A stretch of 64,000 nucleotides of DNA from Gracilibacillus halotolerans (GTDB lineage: Bacteria > Bacillota > Bacilli > Bacillales > Amphibacillaceae), in assembly GCF_014206945.1 (NCBI RefSeq), contig NZ_JACHON010000006.1, positions 55,001-119,000 on the forward strand. Direction: 5' to 3'. This document shows positions 8,208-16,249 of the stretch, piece after piece; within the stretch, counting starts at the first letter, position 1; each line of letters starts with the position of its first letter. The notes below the pieces were generated by a model that made no database searches, was not told where the DNA came from, and saw nothing but the letters and a program-made list of their open reading frames with translations. The translations under genes were made by a program, and so were the position numbers.

Positions 8208-8347
8208 TACTGTGATATATATTTAATGAGTTGCCAGAGTATCACGTAAATATGCATCAAGATATTTATTAGAAAATGATAATAAAACTTGTTCAACTAG
8301 CGGGACTGAACGGTATTTATCGTTTTTCTAAAAGGGGGAATATTTTA

Positions 8348-8659
8348 ATGGAGAGTAGATTAAGAAAGTTTGGAATATATGGATTATTGTTTGGGTTGGC
8401 TATCTCTATTTTGCTTGTCGATTACAAAGAGGTTATTCCTCAAGGAAATGAAGCTTATGAAATTACCTATAAGCCTGTCATTGACTACATTGTACCCATC
8501 TTGCGTTTTGGTATCATAGGAATGTTTTTTGGTTTATTTATTGGTTGGAAGAGTTATGAAAGAAGGCATAAAACACAAAAGGAAAAGTCATATTACCTTC
8601 CATTCTTCTTTGTAGTTTTTCTTATTTCCATAATTTTAATAATGATCTTTAATTGGTGA
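8348..8659 (+). CDS. Small membrane protein of unknown function
   Basis: This 103-aa protein has three predicted hydrophobic helices, at about residues 10-23 (YGLLFGLAISILLVDY), 47-66 (PILRFGIIGMFFGLFIGW) and 80-101 (LPFFFVVFLISIILIMIFNW), with positively charged loops. The ATG at 8348 follows GGGGG by 8 nt; an earlier in-frame ATG at 8276 has no ribosome binding site and would add a repeat-derived segment. I do not recognise the family. It lies alone between two terminators in the accessory region. Confidence 0.6.
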   Translation: MESRLRKFGIYGLLFGLAISILLVDYKEVIPQGNEAYEITYKPVIDYIVPILRFGIIGMFFGLFIGWKSYERRHKTQKEKSYYLPFFFVVFLISIILIMIFNW

Positions 8660-8762
8660 GTAAATGTATTGTTTACTAATGGTTAATAATATGAATATCT
8701 CGCCAATTCTTATATAACGGGCAAGGATAGTGAAAACAGATTCTACTTATTTATCGATTACT

Positions 8763-8786
8763 GCATCATTTTTGGTGCGGTTTTTT
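8763..8786 (+). terminator. Rho-independent terminator
   Basis: GCATCA (8763-8768) pairs with TGGTGC (8773-8778) around TTTT, followed by GG and six T residues. It ends about 100 nt after the small membrane protein gene. Confidence 0.7.
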
Positions 8787-8891
8787 GTTTAAAAAGAAGG
8801 GACTTCTATAAATGAATTATCTAAATACGATGTAAAGGAAGCGTGACTAAAGTAAACTTTACAATATAATGTAATAGAATAGGGGGTGGTG

Positions 8892-9104
8892 ATGAACTTG
8901 AAAAATAGATTAAGTGAACATAGAAAGAAGTATGGTTTATCACAGAATAAATTAGCCTAGAAATTAGGTGTTTCAAGGCGGACAATTATTTCGATTGAAA
9001 AAGGTAGATACAATCCATCACTTCCGTTGGCGATGATTATTGCTGAGATGTTTCAAACAAATGTAGAAAGTATTTTTATTTTAGAGAGAGAGGATTATAA
9101 ATAA
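8892..9104 (+). pseudogene. XRE-family regulator interrupted by an amber codon
   Basis: From ATG 8892 (ribosome binding site GGGGGTGGTG) the frame encodes a compact XRE helix-turn-helix protein of about 70 residues. It has RLSEHRKKYGLSQNKLA, then TAG at 8958-8960, then KLGVSRRTIISIEKGRYNPS and a typical end (MFQTNVESIFILERED). The family has E, K or Q at the interrupted position (LA-x-KLGVSR), so a single substitution explains the stop. Proteins of this type are usually paired with a small membrane protein, and one follows at 9167. The start of that gene is also damaged, so the pair is probably decaying. Confidence 0.75.
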
Positions 9105-9166
9105 GTGCTAGATTTTAGGAGGTTATAAAATGATATGAACTCTTAAATTGGTCATCTCTTGCTTAT

Positions 9167-9409
9167 ATGGCATTTGCATTTGATCATCTTTATCCGCAAT
9201 TTAACCAAAAGGATGAACGAGTTGATGCAATTAGACAAAAAGGTATGTATCAATCTATATTTATAGTGTTGGCTATTTTGATTGTATTAATGGTACTGAT
9301 TCAATTCAATCTACTAATGATAACAACATTAGAACTCATAAGGATTATAATCTCGGTAATAATTGTTACTATTTGGACAAATTGGATTATTTTATCGAAT
9401 AAAATGTAA
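9167..9409 (+). CDS. Small membrane protein paired with the broken XRE regulator, probably N-terminally truncated
   Basis: The 80-aa frame has two hydrophobic helices (residues 29-48 and 54-75) after a charged segment FDHLYPQFNQKDERVDAIRQ. Such proteins commonly follow XRE regulators in Bacillaceae. A good AGGAGG site (9117-9122) precedes ATG 9130, but that ATG meets TGA after two codons and the next (9135) after three. The hydrophobic reading frame continues upstream as LNWSSLAYM without a start. The original N-terminus therefore seems frameshifted, and translation from ATG 9167 would lack a ribosome binding site. Confidence 0.5.
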   Translation: MAFAFDHLYPQFNQKDERVDAIRQKGMYQSIFIVLAILIVLMVLIQFNLLMITTLELIRIIISVIIVTIWTNWIILSNKM

Positions 9410-9624
9410 AGCCTCTAAATTGCTAATGAGAGCTTTAAATGAATAAACTCCTACAAGACTTTTAATCCACTCTATTTTATACAAAACTGTGAACGAAATG
9501 AGCTTGATGTATTCAACTAACGTCCATCATGTAGGTGTAAAATAGATCAAGTCAAATCAATTCTATAATATACATTTGTAAAAGCCTTCTTCTATATCTT
9601 CAGAAAATAGAAAAGAGTAGATAT

Positions 9625-9653
9625 TTGACAAAAAAATCATTTTATGCTATAAT
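9625..9653 (+). promoter_or_regulatory. Consensus sigma-A promoter of the methyltransferase gene
   Basis: TTGACA (9625-9630), a 17-nt spacer and TATAAT (9648-9653) match the consensus exactly, with a predicted start near 9660. The rest of the gap 9410-9624 shows no gene. Confidence 0.85.
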
Positions 9654-9678
9654 TTACAATTGAATTTTTGTTGTGTAT

Positions 9679-9715
9679 AATAAGATTCTCCTGGCCAGGA
9701 GAATCTTATTTTTTT
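9679..9715 (+). terminator. Perfect 32-nt palindrome and T-tract between promoter and ribosome binding site
   Basis: AATAAGATTCTCCTGG (9679-9694) is followed directly by its exact complement (9695-9710) and then a T-tract to 9715. The AGGAGG site for the next gene begins 1 nt later. It forms a strong intrinsic terminator only about 20 nt after the predicted start site, so it could be an attenuator of the downstream gene. As a perfect DNA palindrome it could instead be a repressor operator. Which role applies cannot be told from sequence. Confidence 0.7.
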
Positions 9716-9729
9716 AGGAGGAAAACGAT

Positions 9730-10644
9730 ATGAAACAGGACGAATCCAGTTTAACTTCCTTGGTATCTGCTTTTGGTAGGGCATATCATAGCAAATACGA
9801 CACACCTAAAATTTTTGATGATTTTATCGCAAAAGATTTAATTTCAAAAGAAGAATTTTCTGCTATAAGTAAAAATATGATTGAAGGCATAGAGTTTTTA
9901 AACAAAGAAATTGGAGAGAGATATAAGGGTAAAGAAGAAGAAATTTTGAAATGGATTACACAAGTTCAACTTTCACCGACACCATTAGCACGATCAGCTT
10001 ATTGCGAAAAGGTGTTACTAAATGAAGTTAATTTAGGAGTAGAACAATATGTTATACTCGGTGCTGGACTAGATACTTTTGCATTTCGATACCCAGAGTT
10101 GAAAGCCCAATTAAATATATTTGAAATTGATCATCCGGAAACACAAGAATTTAAAAAGAAAAAGATAATGGATGCTAAACTTAACTTCCCAGAAAACCTC
10201 CACTTTGTTCCCATGGATTTTACGACTGGTTTTGGTAAACAAAAATTACGAAATAAAGGCTTTGAGAATAAAAGAACATTCTGTTGTTTTTTAGGAGTGT
10301 CCTATTATTTAACTAAAGAGGAAAACGAAAGGCTGATTAAAAACTTATTTGATATGATTCCGTCAGGTAGTTCAATAGTTTTTGACTACGCTGACGAAAA
10401 TCTATTTAAAGAAGATGGACGATTTAATAGAGTTAAAAATATGGTGAAAATGGCCTCAGCAAGTGGGGAGCCAATGAAATCAAGTTTTACTTATAATGAA
10501 ATGGAAAGTATGCTAGAGAAATCGGGTTTGCTAATTTATGAACATTTATCTCCAGCATTAATCAATGAGACGTTTTTCAAAAACAGAAAAGATTATTTAT
10601 CTGCTTTTGAAACCATTCATTTTATACACGCTGTAAAAAAGTAA
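9730..10644 (+). CDS. Class I SAM-dependent methyltransferase (TIGR00027/leucine carboxyl methyltransferase-like)
   Basis: The 304-aa protein has the family hallmarks: an N-terminal LSPTPLARSAYCEKV region, SAM motif I VILGAGLDTFAFRYPE (about residues 109-124), the acidic motif FEIDHPETQEFKK, PMDFTTGF, and CCFLGVSYYLTKEE. This is the TIGR00027/LCMT-related group of small-molecule or protein O-methyltransferases; the substrate is unknown. The ATG follows AGGAGG by 7 nt. A consensus promoter and a large palindrome/terminator directly precede it, which suggests conditional expression. It has no obvious operon partner. Confidence 0.8.
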   Translation: MKQDESSLTSLVSAFGRAYHSKYDTPKIFDDFIAKDLISKEEFSAISKNMIEGIEFLNKEIGERYKGKEEEILKWITQVQLSPTPLARSAYCEKVLLNEVNLGVEQYVILGAGLDTFAFRYPELKAQLNIFEIDHPETQEFKKKKIMDAKLNFPENLHFVPMDFTTGFGKQKLRNKGFENKRTFCCFLGVSYYLTKEENERLIKNLFDMIPSGSSIVFDYADENLFKEDGRFNRVKNMVKMASASGEPMKSSFTYNEMESMLEKSGLLIYEHLSPALINETFFKNRKDYLSAFETIHFIHAVKK

Positions 10645-10803
10645 ATATACGTTTGAACAGGATTGTTAGCACTCCTAATGAATTAGTAAGAGTTGAAAAA
10701 TTTAAAGAGTAGCTGAGTCTTTCATTGATAGTTGTACTGCAGAAGTATATTCCTTCCCGTAAAAAATAAGTTTATAAATGATAAACGAAAGGTGTGATGT
10801 CTT

Positions 10804-10899
10804 ATGGCGAATAAAATAAATCACGGTATTGGTTTTGTATTCAGTCAAAAGGATAATATGAGGAGATGTTGCATTGAAAGGGAAAGAGGAAAAATTTGA
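10804..10899 (+). other. Possible 31-codon ORF or gene-start remnant
   Basis: An ATG at 10804 after AAAGGTGTGATG opens a frame starting MANKINHGIGFVFSQKD and closing at 10899 inside the next gene's start region. It looks like the beginning of a longer gene that was lost, or a chance frame. The stretch 10645-10803 shows no other coding signal. Confidence 0.2.
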
Positions 10900-11446
10900 T
10901 TTAGTTTCTGAGACGAAACGATTGATAATAAGACCACTACAAGAGGCAGATTATGAAAATTGGTTAAATGAATTCAAAAATCGATATCCATCCAAATACC
11001 GCCACGACCAAGGTCAATTAGATATGAGTGAATGTACAGCGGAGTGGTTTGAGAATTTAGTGTATAAGCATCAAGAGTTAGCGGTGAGAGATATTGCTTA
11101 CGTGTTTGGTGTGTTTAGAAAGTCAGATGGCATACATTTAGGTACGGTAGATTTATCAACATTAGCAAGAGATAATTTTTGTTGGGGTAGGATAGGGTAC
11201 TCCATTCATAACCAATATTGGAGAAAGGGTTACGGTAAAGAGGCTGTAAAAGAAGTATTATATATCGCATTTAACCAATTGAAATTTCACCGTATAGAAG
11301 CTCATATCAATGTAGATAATTCTGCATCCATTAAATTAGCAGAGAGTGTTGGGATGGAGTTTGAAGTAATAAGAAAAGGTTTTATTTTTGAGTTTGGAGA
11401 ATGGACAGATAATATCATTTATTATAAAAATTCTGCTATCTCGTAA
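10874..11446 (+). CDS. GNAT-family N-acetyltransferase, RimJ/RimL type
   Basis: The 190-aa protein has an N-terminal TKRLIIRPLQEADYENW, a central strand region (AYVFGVFRKSDGIHLGTVDL), the acetyl-CoA-binding segment YWRKGYGKEAVKEVLYIAF, and the closing HRIEAHINVDNSASIKLAES. These mark the ribosomal-protein-acetyltransferase-like GNAT group. Members acetylate protein N-termini or small amines; the substrate is unknown. The start is TTG at 10874, with AGGAG (10861-10865) 8 nt upstream. It overlaps a degraded frame at its 3' end by 1 nt. Confidence 0.85.
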   Translation: MKGKEEKFDLVSETKRLIIRPLQEADYENWLNEFKNRYPSKYRHDQGQLDMSECTAEWFENLVYKHQELAVRDIAYVFGVFRKSDGIHLGTVDLSTLARDNFCWGRIGYSIHNQYWRKGYGKEAVKEVLYIAFNQLKFHRIEAHINVDNSASIKLAESVGMEFEVIRKGFIFEFGEWTDNIIYYKNSAIS

Positions 11447-11529
11447 TGACGGATGAAGAATTTAGAGAGCAGCTATGAAGTGCTAATAGCAAAGAAGAAG
11501 CTTTTGAGTTGTTAGATACGATAAGGTAA
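11446..11529 (+). pseudogene. Probable PTS EIIA (fructose/mannose type) C-terminal remnant
   Basis: The frame reads MTDEEFREQL, a TGA codon, then SANSKEEAFELLDTIR before TAA. That pattern closely resembles the last helix of fructose/mannose-type PTS EIIA domains. It lies 90 nt before manA, and in Bacillus a mannose PTS gene (manP) usually precedes manA. I infer that the transporter was lost and only its 3' end persists. The fragment is short, so the call is tentative. Confidence 0.35.
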
Positions 11530-11615
11530 CATGGATTATAATAGGGACAGAAGAGGACGAATGGGTTTTCTTCTGTTTCCTATACATAAATAACGAAGAT
11601 ATAATGGAGGTAGCA

Positions 11616-12572
11616 ATGTACAACGAACCTATTTTACTACAGCCTGTTTTCCAAGAGAGAATTTGGGGTGGACAAAAATTAAAGACACAATTTAATTATG
11701 ATTTACCATTTGAGCAAACTGGTGAGGCATGGGTAATTTCTGCTCATCCAAATGGGCCAAGCGTCATCAAAAATGGTCCCTTAGCAGGTAAAACGTTATT
11801 AGATGCTTGGGAGAATCATGGATCGTTATTTAACAAAAGTAAAGAGAATGAAAATGCTTATCCGTTATTAGTGAAGATCTTAGATGCTGCAGACGACCTA
11901 TCAGTCCAAGTCCATCCAGATGATCAATTTGCGCGAGAAGTAGAAAAAGTTCCTTATGGAAAGACTGAATGCTGGTATGTCCTCCATGCTGAAGAGGGCG
12001 CTGAGCTGATTTTAGGTCATCATGCGGAGACGCAAGAAGAGTTAGATGAAATGATAAATAATGGAGAATGGGATCAACTATTAAGACGTGTTCCGGTAAT
12101 AGCAGGAGATTTCGTTTACGTTCCGAGTGGTACAGTTCATGCGATTGGTAAGGGAATTGTTATATTAGAAATCCAACAGAGTTCTGATATTACGTATCGT
12201 GTGTATGATTATGAACGTACAGATGCAGCAGGAAATAAACGCGAATTACATTTAGACCGAGCAAAACAAGTGACGACGATTCCCCATCAGGATATAACGC
12301 TAGACCAAACACAACAAACTAAGAATGGTATGGAGATAAAGAAACTAGTAGAAGAGACGTATTTTTCTGTATATCACTGGACTTTAAATGGTGAAGTTTT
12401 TCTAACAAGAGACGGGGACTTTTTACAAGCTAGTGTCATTGGAGGAGCAGCGAAGATAACGATAGATGGGAACCATTTTGAAGTAGAGAAGGGAAGTCAT
12501 TTTATCATCCCAGCTACGGTGGAAGAATTTATTATATCAGGTAATGCCGAAATAGTAGTCTCTCATAGTTAG
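11616..12572 (+). CDS. manA: Mannose-6-phosphate isomerase, class I
   Basis: This 318-aa cytoplasmic zinc enzyme interconverts mannose-6-phosphate and fructose-6-phosphate. It shows the Bacillus-type pattern: PVFQERIWGGQKL at the N-terminus, zinc ligands in LSVQVHPDDQFA and in the nearby KTECWYVL, and the third ligand region VPSGTVHAIG. The length fits the short class I enzymes (about 315 aa). The ATG at 11616 is chosen because GGAGG (11605-11609) lies 6 nt upstream; an in-frame ATG at 11604 has no ribosome binding site. A mannose PTS remnant precedes it and a terminator follows. Confidence 0.92.
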   Translation: MYNEPILLQPVFQERIWGGQKLKTQFNYDLPFEQTGEAWVISAHPNGPSVIKNGPLAGKTLLDAWENHGSLFNKSKENENAYPLLVKILDAADDLSVQVHPDDQFAREVEKVPYGKTECWYVLHAEEGAELILGHHAETQEELDEMINNGEWDQLLRRVPVIAGDFVYVPSGTVHAIGKGIVILEIQQSSDITYRVYDYERTDAAGNKRELHLDRAKQVTTIPHQDITLDQTQQTKNGMEIKKLVEETYFSVYHWTLNGEVFLTRDGDFLQASVIGGAAKITIDGNHFEVEKGSHFIIPATVEEFIISGNAEIVVSHS

Positions 12573-12593
12573 AGTGTGATTCTTTAACTGATG

Positions 12594-12637
12594 CTCTATA
12601 AGATAGAATTAAAATCTATCGTATAGAGTATTTTTTT
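12594..12637 (+). terminator. manA terminator
   Basis: CTCTATA-A-GATAGA pairs with TCTATC-G-TATAGAG (12594-12628) around ATTAAAA, with one mismatch, and is followed by a T-tract. Confidence 0.8.
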
Positions 12638-12768
12638 ATGTGATTACTCCCCATTAAATGAATGGTGATTTAATGATAAATATCAAAAAAAGTTATAAAA
12701 ACATCAGATTTTGCAATATGATTATACGTTATTTCATTATACTATAGAGATAAAATGGAGGTATTCAA

Positions 12769-13599
12769 ATGAGAATTGACGCACATCAGCACTATTGGAA
12801 AATTAATCGTGGAGACTACGGGTGGATAACTCCAGAAATAACTGAGCTTTATAGAGATTTTCAACCTAACGATCTTAGCCCACATTTACAAGAGCATCAT
12901 ATTAGCCAAACTGTTCTTGTCCAGGCTGCCCCTACTATTGAGGAGACGGAGTATCTTTTAAACCTTACTAATGAAAACGGAACCATTGCAGGTGTTGTTG
13001 GATGGATTGATGTAGAGAAGTCAGATTATCAGTATCAGTATTCTCAATTTGAAAAACACCCCAAATTTCTCGGATTTCGTTTGATGATTCAAGATATGCC
13101 TGACGAAACAGTTATATTAAAAGAGCAATACATAGAGGCCATTCGTTATTTTGCTGAAAAAGATGTTCCCATAGATTTGCTTTTTACTCATGATCAATTT
13201 CCAGCGGTTCTTCAACTACTAGAAAAAGTACCAAATATAAGAGGAGTAATCGATCATATTGCAAAGCCAGCCATCGCTCAACAAGAATTAGAGCCTTGGA
13301 AGACTCACATAAGTAAAATTGCAGCTTATCAAAATATATATTGTAAATTATCTGGAATGGTGACAGAAGCGGATCATCTTTATTGGAAGCAAGAGGACTT
13401 TACCCCTTACATTCAACATGTTTTAGCAGAGTTTGGCATGGAACGAGTGATGTTTGGTAGTGATTGGCCGGTATGTCTTCTAGCAGGAAGCTATGATGAC
13501 GTGATAAACATTTTGGAGCAGGCACTCCCGAATCAATTATCGGAAGCGGATAAAAAGAAGCTTTTTGGAGAGAATGCAAAAAAGTTTTATAAGATTTAG
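12769..13599 (+). CDS. Amidohydrolase-2/COG3618 TIM-barrel hydrolase, sugar-lactonase-like
   Basis: The 276-aa protein carries the metal-binding HxH (H6, H8) in MRIDAHQHYW, a DH in GVIDHIAKP, and the C-terminal MFGSDWPVC with its catalytic Asp. This is the family of L-fuconolactonases, L-rhamnono-lactonases and 2-pyrone-dicarboxylate hydrolases. A sugar-lactone substrate is likely from its place between manA and a sugar ABC importer, but this is inference. The ATG follows GGAGG by 8 nt. It ends 34 nt before the YesN-type regulator in the same direction, so the two may be co-transcribed. Confidence 0.85.
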   Translation: MRIDAHQHYWKINRGDYGWITPEITELYRDFQPNDLSPHLQEHHISQTVLVQAAPTIEETEYLLNLTNENGTIAGVVGWIDVEKSDYQYQYSQFEKHPKFLGFRLMIQDMPDETVILKEQYIEAIRYFAEKDVPIDLLFTHDQFPAVLQLLEKVPNIRGVIDHIAKPAIAQQELEPWKTHISKIAAYQNIYCKLSGMVTEADHLYWKQEDFTPYIQHVLAEFGMERVMFGSDWPVCLLAGSYDDVINILEQALPNQLSEADKKKLFGENAKKFYKI

Positions 13600-13633
13600 A
13601 AGATAAAAAAGCGTTACTAACAGGAGGGGTAAA

Positions 13634-15904
13634 ATGCGAAGAGTGAAAGTAAGTAAAACCTTTCGGAATTTTTTGATTTCCTATGTTATTATACTTTCCA
13701 TCCCTCTTATTACTGCTTTTATTAGCTATCATACATCGATTAAAATTGCAGAAACAAAATCAATTGAAAGTAGTCTTTTAGTATTGAACCAGAGCAAGAC
13801 ACATTTAGAACAAAGATTATCTGAGGTTGAAAAATTCACAAGACAATTAGCGCGGAATAGCTATATTAGTCTTATCATGAGCGAACAGAAACCCGAGAAT
13901 GGAGGAAGTGCCTACCAATATGTGCAAATATCTAAAGAATTATTAAATAATATACAGGCTAATGAGTTTTTAGAAGATGCTTATCTTTATTTAAATAAGG
14001 ATGACGTTATTATCCAACCTAATTCTGTATATGTTAGAATTAATGATTTTTATAAACTGTATCAATACAAAGATATTTCGTCTAACGATTGGAAAACAGA
14101 TATTTTAGAACCCGTTTATCATAGAGAAATACTTCCTCTTCAAAAGTATGAAAAAAGAGATAAGGAAACATCGGTAATTACTTATCTACAATCCATTCCA
14201 TTAACTTCTTTTGATTCTTCATTCGGAATGATTGTAATTCCGATAGAGCAAAGCAAAATCAACCATCTATTTAGCGGCATTTCTGAACGGTATGGTGGAT
14301 GGGGTTATATAACAAATGAAGAAGGGGAACCGTTAGCTTATATTGGAACAGATAAAGAATTTATAGAAGGCTTAGATATTAAAGAGGATGAAACGCAAAC
14401 GCATTATTATATAGACGATACGTTAATCATTACTACGCAGTCGGAAAATGGTTGGATGTATTATGCGGGTATACCAAAAAAAGTATTAATGAAAGAAGCT
14501 AATTCCATCAAAAGAATTGCTTTCATGGTTACAGCATTAAATTTGCTCGTTGGTCTTATTGTTAGTTTGTTTTTAGCTAATCGTCATCATCGACCGTTAT
14601 TAACAATAATCGGTATATTAAGAGAAGAGTCTAAAGAGAGTAATTTAACGTATAACAATGAGTATGATTTTCTAAAAGGAAATATTGCTTCTTTAATCTC
14701 TAATAATCAGTCCTTACAATCAGAATTAAATGAACAATTACCAATGTTGAGAGAAGCTTATATTAAACAACTAATTAGAGGGGATTTCCATTCAGAGCAG
14801 GAAATTAAAACGGCGGCCTTGCAGGTCAACCTCCAAATCCATGAAAAAACTGGATATGTAGGAATCATAGGTGTTAAAGGATATGGGGACATGGAAGGCG
14901 ATCAAGTCTATGAAGAGATTAACGCAGCTAGGATGATTATCAAGAAAGCATTAACGAATATTGAGCCGAATATCCTACTATGCTATCAGGGAAGGGATAA
15001 AATCATCGTCATTTTTCCACCGAATAAAGATGCAAATGGAATGGACTCTATTATAGAGATGTTACAAGAAGATATCGGTAAAAATTATCGAATTTCATTA
15101 AATATGTTTATTGGAGATTCTTTTAATTCTTATTTAGAAATAAATCGTTCCTTCAACGAGGCATTACAGACGATGGAATATGCGGAATTAATGAACTTGG
15201 ATGGGATACAACGGTTTGCGGATATAGAGAAAGAAGGGGAATTATATGAATACCCAATCGAAATGGAGCTGAGTCTCTCCAATTATTTGAAAAAGGGCGA
15301 ATATTCAGGTGCAAAACAAGTACTTAATCAAATATTCGCACTGAATTTTGAAGAAAAAAACTTACCACTCGATATGGGATACTTATTAATCGGAGAATTA
15401 AAATCTACTCTTATTAAGTCACTTGAACCGAAAATTGTCAGAGACCAAGAAGGATTAGAAAGGTTAAGAAATAAAGTTCTTGAAATTCAACTGAGAGATA
15501 GTTATCAAAACGTAAAGGAAGATATGTTGTATATAGCGAAGACGTACTGTGCATTCGTTGAAGAAAGACAAGCAGAAACAGATCATGAAGTTATCAATCA
15601 AATCACTCAATTTTTAGAAGAAAATTATAATGATTCGAGCTTAACTTTGTATGTACTTGCAGAGAAAATTGGGCGACCAGAAAATTTTATCTCTCATTTC
15701 TTCAAAGAAAAGACTGGGGAATCGATTATGGTATACTTAGAAAATTTACGAATGCAAAAAGCGACAGAGCTTTTAATTAGCACGGATGAAACGATAGATA
15801 CAATATCTGAAAAAGTAGGTTATAATAGCTCACACTCTTTTAGAAGAGCATTTAAAAGAGTGATGAATATGACTCCTAATATGTATCGGAAGGTTAACAA
15901 ATAA
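13634..15904 (+). CDS. Membrane-anchored AraC-type regulator (YesN/LplR-like) with extracellular sensor
   Basis: The 756-aa protein begins with a TM helix (FLISYVIILSIPLITAFIS, residues 11-29). It then has an extracellular Cache-like sensor (about 30-280), a second TM helix (about residues 297-315, TALNLLVGLIVSLFLAN), a cytoplasmic linker, and a C-terminal AraC DNA-binding domain (about 655-755; NDSSLTLYVLAEKIG, TISEKVGYNSSHSFRRAFKR). Proteins of this build sit beside LplB/YtcP/LipO-type importers and activate them. The ATG at 13634 follows AGGAGGGG. Two pairs of 19-bp-spaced direct repeats in front of the importer (16015-16144) are candidate binding sites. Confidence 0.88.
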   Translation: MRRVKVSKTFRNFLISYVIILSIPLITAFISYHTSIKIAETKSIESSLLVLNQSKTHLEQRLSEVEKFTRQLARNSYISLIMSEQKPENGGSAYQYVQISKELLNNIQANEFLEDAYLYLNKDDVIIQPNSVYVRINDFYKLYQYKDISSNDWKTDILEPVYHREILPLQKYEKRDKETSVITYLQSIPLTSFDSSFGMIVIPIEQSKINHLFSGISERYGGWGYITNEEGEPLAYIGTDKEFIEGLDIKEDETQTHYYIDDTLIITTQSENGWMYYAGIPKKVLMKEANSIKRIAFMVTALNLLVGLIVSLFLANRHHRPLLTIIGILREESKESNLTYNNEYDFLKGNIASLISNNQSLQSELNEQLPMLREAYIKQLIRGDFHSEQEIKTAALQVNLQIHEKTGYVGIIGVKGYGDMEGDQVYEEINAARMIIKKALTNIEPNILLCYQGRDKIIVIFPPNKDANGMDSIIEMLQEDIGKNYRISLNMFIGDSFNSYLEINRSFNEALQTMEYAELMNLDGIQRFADIEKEGELYEYPIEMELSLSNYLKKGEYSGAKQVLNQIFALNFEEKNLPLDMGYLLIGELKSTLIKSLEPKIVRDQEGLERLRNKVLEIQLRDSYQNVKEDMLYIAKTYCAFVEERQAETDHEVINQITQFLEENYNDSSLTLYVLAEKIGRPENFISHFFKEKTGESIMVYLENLRMQKATELLISTDETIDTISEKVGYNSSHSFRRAFKRVMNMTPNMYRKVNK

Positions 15905-15921
15905 AGAAATAATTATGATAG

Positions 15922-15965
15922 AAAAACTTTGGCATTTCAAAGTGATGCCAAGGTTTTTCTTTATT
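15922..15965 (+). terminator. Terminator after the AraC-type regulator
   Basis: AAAAACTTTGGCAT pairs with ATGCCAAGGTTTTT (14 bp, one wobble) around a 9-nt loop and runs into a T-rich tract. It separates the regulator from the importer operon. Confidence 0.8.
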
Positions 15966-16011
15966 TTTCCTTAGATTATAGCTAATGGAAGAACCAGCTA
16001 CGAAAATAGAA

Positions 16012-16144
16012 ATTGTACCTTCTAATTTTAATTGTACGTTCTATGAAGCACGTCTATAAAAAGCAGTAAATGAAAGCTTTATATAACAACGGATGTACAA
16101 GCATTACTAAAGATAACGTACTTTCCAACAAAAACTGTACCTTA
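16012..16144 (+). promoter_or_regulatory. Two pairs of direct repeats, candidate AraC/YesN-type binding sites
   Basis: The repeats are ATTGTACCTTCT (GTAC at 16015) and ATTGTACGTTCT (GTAC at 16034), then AACGTACTTTCC (GTAC at 16118) and ACTGTACCTTAC (GTAC at 16137). Both pairs have GTAC-to-GTAC spacing of exactly 19 bp, and the pairs are 103 bp apart. They precede the importer genes and follow the gene of an AraC-family regulator; this family often binds direct half-sites. Binding is inferred. Confidence 0.5.
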
Positions 16145-16175
16145 CTTTCGCCATTTTGGCATGCTATCTTTATTT

Positions 16176-16189
16176 TGTAAGCGCAACCA
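16176..16189 (+). promoter_or_regulatory. cre-like site upstream of the sugar importer
   Basis: TGTAAGCGCAACCA matches the CcpA operator consensus TGWAANCGNTNWCA at all but two positions. It lies about 60 nt before the first permease gene, where CcpA could repress it in glucose. Confidence 0.45.
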
Positions 16190-16249
16190 TAACGGTAACG
16201 ATGTGCGATTGTGCTGAGGAATAAAAATGTATAGGGAGGAGGTATTTCT

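Noticed and set aside
13400..13732. 110-codon minus-strand frame across the end of the amidohydrolase gene and the start of the regulator gene
   Set aside because: It is antisense to two well-supported genes and has no own start signals.
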